The translations under genes were made by a program, and so were the position numbers. This document shows, piece by piece, positions 20,015 to 28,584 of a stretch of DNA of 64,000 nt. The notes under the pieces are model-generated. The model was not told the DNA's origin and searched no databases. It saw only the letters and a list, made by a program, of their open reading frames with translations. The stretch is from Pseudomonas sp. IB20 (GTDB lineage Bacteria > Pseudomonadota > Gammaproteobacteria > Pseudomonadales > Pseudomonadaceae), in contig NZ_CP046103.1 of assembly GCF_009707325.1 (NCBI RefSeq), forward strand, positions 1,971,810 to 2,035,809, given 5' to 3'. The number at the start of each line of letters is the position of its first letter. The first letter of the stretch is position 1.

Positions 20015-21117
20015 TGGCAACTGACATCACCGACTACCGCGACATCTTCCTCAACGACCGGCCGATGATGGATACCCGCGCGCCAATCGAGTTCACCAAG
20101 GGCGCATTTCCCGGGGTGATCAACCTGCCGCTGATGACCGACGACGAGCGCCAGCGGGTCGGCACTTGCTACAAGCAGCAGGGCCAGCAGGCGGCAATCG
20201 TTTTGGGGCATGAACTGGTGTCCGGGGCGACCAAGGCCGAGCGCATCGAGCAGTGGGCGCAGTTTGCCAAGGCCAACCCTGAGGGTTATTTGTATTGTTT
20301 TCGCGGCGGTCTGCGTTCGCAGATCGTGCAGCAATGGCTGAAGACCGAAGCCGGTATCGAGTACCCGCGGGTGGGCGGTGGCTACAAGGCCATGCGTACC
20401 TTTCTGCTGGAGACGCTGGAGCACGCCACGGCAGAGTGTGATTTCGTGTTGTTGGGCGGCATGACCGGCACCGGCAAGACCGAAGTGCTCGGCCAACTGC
20501 GCAACGCCCTGGACTTGGAAGGCCACGCCAACCATCGTGGCTCCAGCTTCGGCAAACGCGCGACATCACAACCCTCAAACATCGACTTCGAAAACCGCTT
20601 GGCCGTGGACCTGCTCAAAAGACGCGCGGCCGGCGTCGAGCAGTTTGTCGTCGAGGACGAAAGTCGCACGATCGGCAGTTGCGCGCTGCCCTTGCCGTTG
20701 CACAAGGGCATGCAGACATTTCCAATGGTGTGGTTGGAAGACAGTATTGAAGGCCGCGTCGAAAGAATCCTGCGCGATTACGTGGTCGACCTCTGCGCCG
20801 AGTTCATCCAGGTATTTGGCGACAATGGCCAGGCGCTGTTTGCCGAACGCCTGACCCAGAGCTTGGCCAATATCCACAAACGCCTGGGCGGCGAGCGCTT
20901 CCAGCGGTTGCAGGCAATCCTGCAGGACGCTTTGGCCGAGCAGGCCCGCAGCGGTGCGGTGGAACTGCATCGGGTGTGGATCGAGGGCTTGTTGCGCGAG
21001 TACTACGACCCGATGTACGCCTTCCAGCGTGAAAGCAAAGGCGCGCGGATCGAGTTTGCGGGCGAGCAGAGCGCGGTGGTGGAGTACCTGCGCGAGCGCA
21101 TTGCCAGGTCAGCATAA
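20014..21117 (+). CDS. mnmH: tRNA 2-selenouridine synthase (MnmH/SelU)
   Basis: A 367-residue enzyme that converts 2-thiouridine to 2-selenouridine at the wobble position of Lys, Glu and Gln tRNAs, using geranylation followed by selenation. The N-terminal rhodanese domain holds catalytic Cys in [10 protein letters not shown]. The C-terminal part has a P-loop, [12 protein letters not shown] (near residue 148-159). It starts in TGATG overlapping the selD stop, so it is translationally coupled with its selenophosphate donor. A TTG three bases earlier is in frame but less likely. Confidence 0.94.
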   Translation: MATDITDYRDIFLNDRPMMDTRAPIEFTKGAFPGVINLPLMTDDERQRVGTCYKQQGQQAAIVLGHELVSGATKAERIEQWAQFAKANPEGYLYCFRGGLRSQIVQQWLKTEAGIEYPRVGGGYKAMRTFLLETLEHATAECDFVLLGGMTGTGKTEVLGQLRNALDLEGHANHRGSSFGKRATSQPSNIDFENRLAVDLLKRRAAGVEQFVVEDESRTIGSCALPLPLHKGMQTFPMVWLEDSIEGRVERILRDYVVDLCAEFIQVFGDNGQALFAERLTQSLANIHKRLGGERFQRLQAILQDALAEQARSGAVELHRVWIEGLLREYYDPMYAFQRESKGARIEFAGEQSAVVEYLRERIARSA

Positions 21118-21137
21118 TGGAGTGGGTTTAAGGGCCT

Positions 21138-21232
21138 TTTCGCGAGCAAGCCTGCTCTCACATTTTTGACCGCGTTCATTCTGTAGAAACGCGGTCAAAA
21201 AGTGGGCGCTGGCTTGCCTGCGATAAGGCCCT
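21138..21232. repeat. REP-like pair with a perfect 14-bp inverted repeat
   Basis: Partial REP units (CGCGAGCAAGCCTGCTCTCACA and GTGGGCGCTGGCTTGCCTGCG, inverted) surround arms TTTTTGACCGCGTT (21163-21176) and AACGCGGTCAAAAA (21188-21201). The stem with its T-run can stop both convergent transcripts (mnmH and the permease gene). Confidence 0.8.
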
Positions 21233-21248
21233 CAGCCTCACCTGAAAA

Positions 21249-22304
21249 CTAAAGAATCACCGCCCCAATCAACCCACACACCACACCCACCAGCATGGTC
21301 AGCCCGGCCACCGTCACCAGCACCCGCGCATCGAAATCCTTGCGCAGCATCAACAGTGACGGCAGGCTCACGCTGGGCAGGGTCATCAGCAAGGCCACGG
21401 CCGGGCCGGTGCCCATGCCCAGAGTCATCATGGTTTGTACGATAGGGATCTCAGCTGCTGTAGGAATCACGAACAGTGTGCCGACGATGGCCAGCGGTAC
21501 CAACCACATCAGGCTGTTGGCCATGGCCCCGTCGACATGGGGGAACAGCCAGACCCGCGCGGCACCCAACACCAGCACGGCGAGGATATAGACCGGGATC
21601 GTGCTCCAGAACAACTGCCACAGGGTACGCAACCAACGGCTCAGGAACGGTTGCGATTCGCTCAGGCTAGCGTCGGCTACCGCGTCTAAAGCGGCTTCGG
21701 GCACCTGATCGGGTCGGGCAATCCGCTGTGCCACCAGGGACACGCCGACCACCAGTACAATCCCCGCAACCAACCGCAACGCGGTAAAGCCCCAGCCCAA
21801 CACAAAGCCCATGAACACCAGCGTCGCCGGGTTCAAGACCGGGTTGGCGATCCAGAACGCCAGTGCGGCGCCTACCGATACGTGCTGACGGCGCATGCCC
21901 GCCGCCACCGGTGCTGCGCAGCAACTGCACATCATGCCCGGCAAGGCGAACAGCCCGCCGCGCAGGGTCGAACCCAGGCCGGCGCGGCCAAACAGGCGCA
22001 GCAGCCAGTCGCGGGGGATCAACACTTGCAGCAGCGAACCCAGAATCACCGCCAGCACGGCGGCCTTCCAGATGGCTAGGAAATACACTTGGGCATAGGC
22101 CAGCGCGGCCGTCAGGGGGGCGGTTTGCTGATCATTGAGAATCGAGGCGCCGATGCTGTGGTTATCCGCTGCCACGAACGCCTTGAGGTAATAGGGCGAC
22201 CACTTCACGTAGTAGAGGCCGATGCAGGCCACCAGCAGGAACAGCGCTGGTTTCCACCAGAACGACCAGCCCCGGTTGGGCTGGGTAGAGATGAGGTTGG
22301 GCAT
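21249..22304 (-). CDS. ArsP/DUF318-type permease
   Basis: A 351-residue membrane protein with about eight to ten helices in two halves, each carrying the permease-family motif. One is LFALPGMMCSCCAAPVAAGM, with the Cys-rich metal-like site, and AFWIANPVLNPATLVFMGF follows; the second half has FVIPTAAEIPIVQTMMTLG. The PF03773 family includes arsenical exporters (ArsP) and putative Cu/Zn exporters. The CSCC motif suggests a thiophilic ligand, but no ars or cop genes are adjacent. Start 22304 (MPNLIS) is preferred; upstream in-frame residues are Cys/Pro-rich and unconvincing. Confidence 0.8.
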   Translation of the reverse strand: MPNLISTQPNRGWSFWWKPALFLLVACIGLYYVKWSPYYLKAFVAADNHSIGASILNDQQTAPLTAALAYAQVYFLAIWKAAVLAVILGSLLQVLIPRDWLLRLFGRAGLGSTLRGGLFALPGMMCSCCAAPVAAGMRRQHVSVGAALAFWIANPVLNPATLVFMGFVLGWGFTALRLVAGIVLVVGVSLVAQRIARPDQVPEAALDAVADASLSESQPFLSRWLRTLWQLFWSTIPVYILAVLVLGAARVWLFPHVDGAMANSLMWLVPLAIVGTLFVIPTAAEIPIVQTMMTLGMGTGPAVALLMTLPSVSLPSLLMLRKDFDARVLVTVAGLTMLVGVVCGLIGAVIL

Positions 22305-22351
22305 GGTGCAGGTCCGCAGAGGGTTCAATAGCGGGGCATCATACGCCTGTG

Positions 22352-23053
22352 TCAGATATCCGCAGCGGTCTGCGTTGCATCCGGGCACGTCTGCTGGCCG
22401 TTATCCAGGCCTTGCTTGTAGTTGCGGCTGAGCAGGGAGGCCTTGCCGTTATGCCAGGTCAAGGTCAGTACATACAAGGTGTCGAAGTCACTGCCTGACC
22501 AATCGTCGGTGATGGTGTGTTTTTCACCCGAGGCTTCACTGGCCACCTTGTTGATCAGCTCCGGCAGGTAGCCGTGGGACCAGGCGGTGTAGATGATCGA
22601 GTTGTGGTACTTGTCTTCCACCAGCTCGTCAGCGAGGTCGCTGGTGTCGTTGGCCGAGAATTTGATGTTAACCGGCAGGCCGAGCTTGATGGCGCTAGGG
22701 CTGATGGTCATCAACGGGCGAATGTAGCTGTACGAATTGTCCTTTTCGCCTTCTTCGACATTGCGCGTCGGGTTGGGGGCAAACACATAGTTGGCATTAC
22801 CGAATTTTTGCGGTAGCACGGTGGCCAGGTTCATGGCGCGGTTCAGGCCTTGGCAGTTCAGCTGGCCGAGGCCGCCGGCGGGTTTTTCGCCGTGGCGCAG
22901 GAATACCAGGGTTTGTACGCCGTCTACCGGCCCGGCGCTGCTGATTCGTGATTCCAGGGTCAGACCGATCGCGCCGCCGACCACGAGCAGCGGCAACATG
23001 ATGTATGAGTAACGTTTAAGGCGACGAGCAAGGCACAAAGGCTTGATTCTCAT
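22352..23053 (-). CDS. Histidine phosphatase superfamily protein, membrane-anchored
   Basis: A 233-residue protein with an N-terminal membrane anchor (YIMLPLLVVGGAIGLTL, about 17-33). The phosphohistidine motif FLRHGEKPAGG follows (the RHG catalytic His near residue 54), and later IIYTAWSHGYLPELI supplies the second catalytic His. The phosphatase domain should face the periplasm. Substrate unknown. It lies 47 bp upstream of the permease gene on the same strand, so they may be co-transcribed. No strong ribosome binding site precedes the start, so the start is uncertain. Confidence 0.78.
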   Translation of the reverse strand: MRIKPLCLARRLKRYSYIMLPLLVVGGAIGLTLESRISSAGPVDGVQTLVFLRHGEKPAGGLGQLNCQGLNRAMNLATVLPQKFGNANYVFAPNPTRNVEEGEKDNSYSYIRPLMTISPSAIKLGLPVNIKFSANDTSDLADELVEDKYHNSIIYTAWSHGYLPELINKVASEASGEKHTITDDWSGSDFDTLYVLTLTWHNGKASLLSRNYKQGLDNGQQTCPDATQTAADI

Positions 23054-23307
23054 TGTAGGTTCGAGTCTTCAGTGCATCGGGTTAAGGCGGACAAGCCCGG
23101 CCCCAGCGACGCATGCGGCGCCCTGCGGTTTTTCCATGTCGTTGTAACAGGGTGTCTCCTTTCACCGTGATGGCGCAGTTAAGAGTGCATATAGCCACTT
23201 TGGTTCGCCTGCGCGCCAGATTAGCGTGGCAATGTTGCGCAATGATGACCCATGCACGACGTTGGGTAGGTGGTTATTATGTGAGCTTTGCGCCTGGGGA
23301 TTTTCTG

Positions 23308-24006
23308 ATGAACGCACTCGCCGCTTTTCCGATTAATAGCAAATGGCCTGCCCAGCATCCGGAACGTTTGCAGTTGTATTCGTTGGCTACGCCCAACGGC
23401 GTCAAAGTATCCATCATGCTTGAAGAACTGGGCTTGCCTTATGAAGCGCACAAGGTCAGTTTCGAGACTCAGGACCAGTTTTCGCCTGAGTTCTTGTCGC
23501 TGAACCCCAACAACAAAATCCCCGCGATCATCGACCCCAATGGCCCGAGCGGTCAGCCATTGGCGCTGTTCGAGTCAGGCGCGATCCTGATCTACCTGGC
23601 GGAGAAAACCAGCCAATTGCTCTCCGAAGACCCGGCCACCCGTTACGAAACCCTCCAATGGCTGATGTTCCAGATGGCCGGTATCGGGCCGATGTTCGGC
23701 CAAGTGGGGTTCTTCAACAAATTTGCCGGCAAGGCCTACGAAGATAAACGCCCGCGTGATCGCTACGTGGCCGAGTCCCGGCGCTTGCTGGATGTGTTGG
23801 AAAAACGCCTGCTGGGCCGCACCTGGATCATGGGCGACGAGTACAGCATCGCCGACATCGCTACCTTTCCATGGATTCGCAACCTGATCGGCTTCTACGA
23901 ATCCGGCGACCTGGTAGGCATTGCCGATTTCCCGAACGTACTGCGCGCGTTGGACGGCTTTGTCGCACGTCCGGCGGTGATCCGTGGCCTGAACATACCT
24001 GCCTGA
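23308..24006 (+). CDS. Glutathione S-transferase (YghU/YfcG-like)
   Basis: A 232-residue soluble thiol transferase. The thioredoxin-like N domain opens LYSLATPNGVKVSIMLEELG and contains LNPNNKIPAIIDPNG and the glutathione-binding FESGAILIYLAEK. The helical C domain has GRTWIMGDEYSIADIATFPW. The Asn/Gly-type start of the fold (TPNG) matches the nu-class disulfide-bond oxidoreductases YghU and YfcG. Start 23308 has GGGGA upstream. It is 18 bp ahead of the PhzF-like gene and probably in one operon. Confidence 0.88.
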   Translation: MNALAAFPINSKWPAQHPERLQLYSLATPNGVKVSIMLEELGLPYEAHKVSFETQDQFSPEFLSLNPNNKIPAIIDPNGPSGQPLALFESGAILIYLAEKTSQLLSEDPATRYETLQWLMFQMAGIGPMFGQVGFFNKFAGKAYEDKRPRDRYVAESRRLLDVLEKRLLGRTWIMGDEYSIADIATFPWIRNLIGFYESGDLVGIADFPNVLRALDGFVARPAVIRGLNIPA

Positions 24007-24024
24007 CCCCAAGAGCGTTGAAAT

Positions 24025-24867
24025 ATGCCGACTTTCGATTTTAAGCAACTGGATGTATTCAGCAGCGTTTCGCTCAAGGGCAACCCACTGGCGGTGGTGT
24101 TGGGGGCTGACAGCCTCACCGACCAGCAAATGGCCGGTTTCGCCAACTGGACCAACCTCAGCGAAACCACGTTTTTGCTGACACCGCGCGACCCACGAGC
24201 TGACTACCGGGTGAGAATTTTCACCACGCTCAAAGAGCTGCCATTCGCCGGCCACCCGACGCTGGGCAGTTGCCATGCCTGGCTGCAAGCGGGGGGCGTT
24301 CCCAAAGGTGAGGAGATTATCCAAGAGTGCGAAATCGGCCTGGTGCGTATCCGTCGCGAAGGCGATGAGCTGGCCTTTATAGCTCCGCCGTTGTTGCGTA
24401 GCGGTGCCGTTGAAGCGCCCTTGCTGGAACGCGTGCGCTTGGGGCTCGGCCTGGCACCCGACGCCATTGTGCGTAGCCAATGGGTCGACAATGGCGCGGA
24501 CTGGCTGGCAGTAATGCTCGCCGATCGCGAACAAGTACTGGCGCTGCAGCCGGATTACTCGCAACTGCATGGGTTGGCCATTGGCGTCATCGCGCCCTGT
24601 GACCCGGCGCGGGACGCTGTGGGCACGCACTTCGAAGTCCGCGCATTTATCGCGGGCGACAGCGCCCAGGAAGACCCGGCCACCGGCAGCCTGAATGCGG
24701 GCATTGCCCAATGGTTACTGGGTGAAGGCCTTGCGCCGAGCCGCTACGTAGTCAGCCAAGGTACGGCCATTGGGCGCGCCGGGCGTATTCGCGTCGATCG
24801 CCAAGGTGATGAAATCTGGATCGGCGGCGCCGTTTCGGTGTGCATCGAAGGGCGCGTACAGCTCTAG
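24025..24867 (+). CDS. PhzF family isomerase-like protein
   Basis: A 280-residue protein with the PhzF diaminopimelate-epimerase-like fold. Visible markers are LDVFSSVSLKGNPLAVVL, the catalytic Glu47 in NLSETTF, LPFAGHPTLGS in the first half and EDPATGSLNAGIAQWL in the second. PhzF itself works in phenazine synthesis, but no other phz gene is here, so this is the common housekeeping paralogue of unknown substrate. It follows the GST gene closely. Confidence 0.88.
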   Translation: MPTFDFKQLDVFSSVSLKGNPLAVVLGADSLTDQQMAGFANWTNLSETTFLLTPRDPRADYRVRIFTTLKELPFAGHPTLGSCHAWLQAGGVPKGEEIIQECEIGLVRIRREGDELAFIAPPLLRSGAVEAPLLERVRLGLGLAPDAIVRSQWVDNGADWLAVMLADREQVLALQPDYSQLHGLAIGVIAPCDPARDAVGTHFEVRAFIAGDSAQEDPATGSLNAGIAQWLLGEGLAPSRYVVSQGTAIGRAGRIRVDRQGDEIWIGGAVSVCIEGRVQL

Positions 24868-24901
24868 ATCAATGAATTGTTACGGGCTGCGCAATACACT
24901 A

Positions 24902-24954
24902 TTGGCCCCTCGGCGTTTGTGCTGCCGGGGCCAAGGGGCATAAGCTTTCGCCCC
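24902..24954 (+). promoter_or_regulatory. Two hairpins in the hemB leader
   Basis: TTGGCCCC pairs with GGGGCCAA (24902-24934), followed at once by GGGGC...GCCCC (24935-24954). They lie between the PhzF-like stop and the HemB start, with no T-run, so they may be a leader structure and not a terminator. Confidence 0.4.
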
Positions 24955-24983
24955 AACTATTTCTGCCGCAACCTAGGACAGCC

Positions 24984-25958
24984 ATGACCAGCCAGTTCCC
25001 CCAAGCCCGTCCACGCCGCCTGCGCCGCTCCCCGGAGTTGCGTGGTCTGTTCCAGGAAACCGAATTCACCCTCAACGACCTGGTGCTGCCGATCTTCGTC
25101 GAAGAAGAAATCGACGACTTCGTCCCCATCACCAGCATGCCGGGTGTGCAGCGTATTCCTGAAAAGAAACTAGCCGGTGAGATCGAGCGTTATGCCCGCG
25201 CCGGGATCAAGTCAGTCATGACCTTCGGCGTGTCCCACCACCTGGACGCCAACGGCAGCGACACCTGGAAAGAACGCGGCCTGGTCTCGCGCATGTCCTC
25301 AATCATCAAGGACGCCGTGCCGGAAATGATCGTGATGTCTGACACCTGCTTCTGCGAATACACCGACCACGGCCACTGCGGCGTGATGCACGGCGCCCAT
25401 GTCGACAATGACGCGACCCTGGTCAACCTCGGCAAACAAGCCGTGGCCGCCGCCCGCGCCGGTGCTGACGTCATCGCGCCTTCCGCCGCCATGGACGGCC
25501 AAGTCCAAGCGATCCGTCGCGCCCTGGACGATGCCGGCTTCACGCATATTCCGATCATGGCCTACTCCACCAAATTCGCCTCAGCCCTCTACGGCCCGTT
25601 CCGCGAAGCAGGCGGCAGCGCGCTCAAAGGCGACCGTAAAAGCTACCAGATGAACCCCATGAACCGCCGCGAAGCCGTGCGCGAATCGCTGCTCGATGAG
25701 CAGGAAGGCGCGGATGCGCTGATGGTCAAGCCAGCCGGTGCCTACCTCGACATCATCCGCGACATCCGCGAAGCCTCGCGCTTGCCGGTGGCGGCGTATC
25801 AGGTCAGTGGTGAATACGCGATGATCAAATTCGGTGCCCAGGCGGGCGCGATTGATGAGGCGCGCGTGGTGCGGGAGACGTTGGGGTCGATCAAACGCGC
25901 GGGGGCGGATTTGATTTTCACGTACTTTGCGATGGATTTGGCGTTGGCGGGGATTTGA
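24984..25958 (+). CDS. hemB: Delta-aminolevulinate dehydratase, zinc-site type
   Basis: A 324-residue porphobilinogen synthase that condenses two 5-aminolevulinate molecules in haem and tetrapyrrole synthesis. Schiff-base lysines are K197 (MAYSTKFAS) and K249 (LMVKPAGAY). The metal site is the three-Cys zinc type, C122-x-C124-x7-C132 ([12 protein letters not shown]). The classical P. aeruginosa enzyme replaces these cysteines with other residues and uses magnesium. So this may be a second HemB paralogue; a magnesium-type copy would be elsewhere in the genome. Monocistronic. Confidence 0.93.
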   Translation: MTSQFPQARPRRLRRSPELRGLFQETEFTLNDLVLPIFVEEEIDDFVPITSMPGVQRIPEKKLAGEIERYARAGIKSVMTFGVSHHLDANGSDTWKERGLVSRMSSIIKDAVPEMIVMSDTCFCEYTDHGHCGVMHGAHVDNDATLVNLGKQAVAAARAGADVIAPSAAMDGQVQAIRRALDDAGFTHIPIMAYSTKFASALYGPFREAGGSALKGDRKSYQMNPMNRREAVRESLLDEQEGADALMVKPAGAYLDIIRDIREASRLPVAAYQVSGEYAMIKFGAQAGAIDEARVVRETLGSIKRAGADLIFTYFAMDLALAGI

Positions 25959-26114
25959 TATCGGGTTGTAGTCCTGTGGCGAGCGGAACTGCTCGTCTCG
26001 GGGCTACATCTACACCGATTCTGCCCAGCGCTGGCAGAAGTCGTGTTGCTCCTGTATGTCGTTGGTGAGATTACTTTCTTCATAAGAGAAATTGCATAAA
26101 GCTTTGTTGGTGCG

Positions 26115-26396
26115 TTATGGGGGGCTAAAATAGGTTGCCATAGTTTTGAAGATGGCGTCGAAGTTATCATTCTTTGATAGGTAGTGCTTGATAGAGGAGA
26201 TAAACCATTTTTGTTCAAGGGCTGTATAAGCTAGAAATTCTGGTTTTGTCAGTGCGTCAAAGATCTCTATAAGCTCTTTTTCGTTATTTGGGTCTTTTGA
26301 CGAGATAAGTTTTTCTCTTTCTAAGTTGTCTGTGTTTTCAATGTCGTAAGTGAACAGTAATCCACGGATTATTTCCATGCTCGGCTGTCTTTTCAT
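26115..26396 (-). CDS. Putative immunity protein of the Rhs toxin
   Basis: A 93-residue soluble, acidic, helical protein (MKRQPSMEIIRGLLFTYDIE... ending FKTMATYFSPP). It overlaps the 3-prime end of the Rhs reading frame by 59 bp and is on the same strand, the usual position for a cognate immunity gene. It is AT-rich compared with everything around it, like the toxin tip, which suggests recent acquisition as a cassette. The YL...FDAIFKTM pattern recalls CdiI-type immunity proteins of RNase A-like toxins, but this is inference. The ribosome binding site is weak. Confidence 0.6.
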   Translation of the reverse strand: MKRQPSMEIIRGLLFTYDIENTDNLEREKLISSKDPNNEKELIEIFDALTKPEFLAYTALEQKWFISSIKHYLSKNDNFDAIFKTMATYFSPP

Positions 26397-28584
26397 ATTT
26401 ATGATTTGGTATGAGTGGTTCTGGGTTTGTTGTTTGATTTTTTGTTTGTATCTTGTTTTTTGGCTGTATTTTGCTCGTCTCGCGAGTGTCCGCCTCTACG
26501 GATGCATCGAAACTTAAAATTAAAATTTCATTGCTGAATGTAGATGCCGCTGGAATATTTGGCTCTGACTCAAGCCTTGCGGTTAGCTGAGCGTCCGTTT
26601 GATCTATGTGCTTCCTAATTAGGTGCCCCCCTGACTTTTCATGCGAGTCTAGTACAGGGGCCTTGCTTGATTGAAGGGGGTCGACGTTTGAGCCAGGGCA
26701 CCCTCCAACCTTGCAACTTAATCCCAGCGGATCCACCCATCCCGTAGGATTGGGCGCGTACTGGTACGCGTTGATCCCACCCGCCAGCTTCACCGGGTCG
26801 GGAGTCAGGTAACGACCAATATCTGGATTGTAGTAGCGATGGCGGTTGTAGTGCAGCCCGCTTTCTTGGTCGAAGTATTGGCCTTGGAAGCGCAGCGGGT
26901 TGTCGATTTTATTGATGTCTAGGCGAGCAATTTCACCGTAGGCGCGGTAGTGCGCGGACCAGACGATTTCGCCGTCAGGTGCCGTGAGTTCTTGCGGGGT
27001 GCCAAGGTGGTCGAGTTGGTAGTGGAAGGGCTGGGTGTCTTTTGGACCAAAGCCTTCCAGCAGTGCCAGCGGACGGAAGCTCTCCGGTTCGTAGATGTAA
27101 CTGCGATGGCGATCTGCGTGATGTTCCGCAACCAGCTTGTCGCCTTGCCAGAAAAACTCTGTGGTTATGCCGTCGACGGTTTTGCTGATCCGCCGCCCAA
27201 ACGGGTCATAGCGGTAGCTGGCCGTTTGCCCGTTGGGCTGAGTGATGCCAATCAACCGATGCTGACAGTCGTAGCGGTACTCGGTGACGAGCTGATGGCC
27301 CTTACCGCGCCTTTGGCGGATGAGGTTGCCAAAGGCGTCATAGTCATAATGATGATCGCCTTGGATCACTAATCGGTTACCCGCAACGATGTCCGGGCCC
27401 GGGCGGTCTTGCATCAGCAGGTTGCCGGCTGGGTCATGGCCGAAGCGTTCCTGCACGTCTTGCGAGTGATCCGCGCGGGTCAGGCGGGCGAGAGGATCGT
27501 AGTGATAGTGGTGTTCACCTTTGCGGGTATCTAGCAGGCGGGTCAGGTTGCCGGTTTTGTCGTAGTCGTAGTGGCGGCGGTAGAGGTCATGGTTTTCTTG
27601 AGTCACCGCGTGGGCGTGCAGGCGGTTTTGCTCGTCGTAGTGGTAGTGGCTGAGGAGCTGGCCTTGTTGGCGTGGTCCGGCCGGTTTTGAACAGGTGGAG
27701 TGAGGGTTTTGCCATTCAGTCGACGGTGGCGAGGTGGCCGCCTTTGTCGTGGTTGAAGGTGAGCGTTGTTGTCGGAGGCGCAGGCTTTTCAGCTGGCTGC
27801 AGGCGTCGTAGCCGTAGCGCAAGGTGCCCCAGCCTTGGTGTTCGGCGGTGAGGCGGCTTTGGGCGTCGTATTCGTAGGCTAGCGCCCAGTGGCCGTCGTC
27901 GACGCTGAGGAGGTTGCCCTGGCGGTCGTAGGCATAGTCAACAACACAGCCGTCGGGTAGGGTTTTTCGTACGAGGCGGCCGGCAGGGTCTCGCTCGTAA
28001 CGGGTAAGAAGCTGACTGCCATCGTCGCCGTGTTCGGTCTTTTCCAGCAGGTTGCCGTTGAGGTCGTAGACGTAGGCCGTGCGCTGACCGTCAAAGCCAA
28101 TTTCCTGCTGGATCAGCCCGTTGGGATGGTAATCAAGTTGGTAGGTTTCGCCGACTTCGTTTTCGATCTCGGTCAGCAGTAACCGGGCGTTGTCGTAGCG
28201 GTATTTGACCTGGGTGCCGTCAGAATTAATGCGCCGGCTGATCAGGTGCAGGCCATCGGCGTATTCGTAGCGGGTGACGTGGCCCAATTCATCGCGTTCG
28301 GCGGTAATTTTTCCGTAGGGGTTGTAGCTGTATTCCCGCGTGGCACCATCGGGCTGGATTTGCAAGCGCGCGGCGGCATCCCATTGATACTGGGTCAGGC
28401 GCCATGTCTCCTCGGCACTGTCGCCCAAGGTCGTCATAGCGATACGCTTAACCCCGCTATTCGGCAGTTGCTCTTCAACGAGCTGCCCACGCTCATTCCA
28501 GACCAGCCGATGGCACCCGTTATCCGGGTACCAAACCCCAATCAGTTGCCCGTGTTTGTTGTAGTTAGTCCGTAACGTGGCCAT
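26338..28584 (-). CDS. Rhs protein, C-terminal fragment with truncated RNase A-like tip
   Basis: A 748-residue frame of tandem YD repeats (YxYDxxGxL type). It passes through the Rhs core end (YLTPDPVKLAGGINAYQYAP, then WVDPLGL) into a variable tip. The tip reads SGGHLIRKHIDQTDAQLTARL and PNIPAASTFSN, which matches the start of bacterial CdiA-CT RNase A-like toxin domains, then turns into Lys/Gln/Asn-rich sequence without the rest of that domain. The ATG at 28584 overlaps the stop of the upstream fragment (TGATG), so reinitiation is conceivable. It is better read as part of the broken gene 26338-30788. Confidence 0.8.
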   Translation of the reverse strand: MATLRTNYNKHGQLIGVWYPDNGCHRLVWNERGQLVEEQLPNSGVKRIAMTTLGDSAEETWRLTQYQWDAAARLQIQPDGATREYSYNPYGKITAERDELGHVTRYEYADGLHLISRRINSDGTQVKYRYDNARLLLTEIENEVGETYQLDYHPNGLIQQEIGFDGQRTAYVYDLNGNLLEKTEHGDDGSQLLTRYERDPAGRLVRKTLPDGCVVDYAYDRQGNLLSVDDGHWALAYEYDAQSRLTAEHQGWGTLRYGYDACSQLKSLRLRQQRSPSTTTKAATSPPSTEWQNPHSTCSKPAGPRQQGQLLSHYHYDEQNRLHAHAVTQENHDLYRRHYDYDKTGNLTRLLDTRKGEHHYHYDPLARLTRADHSQDVQERFGHDPAGNLLMQDRPGPDIVAGNRLVIQGDHHYDYDAFGNLIRQRRGKGHQLVTEYRYDCQHRLIGITQPNGQTASYRYDPFGRRISKTVDGITTEFFWQGDKLVAEHHADRHRSYIYEPESFRPLALLEGFGPKDTQPFHYQLDHLGTPQELTAPDGEIVWSAHYRAYGEIARLDINKIDNPLRFQGQYFDQESGLHYNRHRYYNPDIGRYLTPDPVKLAGGINAYQYAPNPTGWVDPLGLSCKVGGCPGSNVDPLQSSKAPVLDSHEKSGGHLIRKHIDQTDAQLTARLESEPNIPAASTFSNEILILSFDASVEADTRETSKIQPKNKIQTKNQTTNPEPLIPNHKYEKTAEHGNNPWITVHLRH

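Noticed and set aside
24025..24867. Phenazine biosynthesis locus
   Set aside because: Only a PhzF-fold gene is present; no phzA-E/G, so no phenazine pathway here.
24984..25958. A mini-riboswitch in the hemB leader
   Set aside because: Only two simple GC hairpins are visible and no known aptamer motif.
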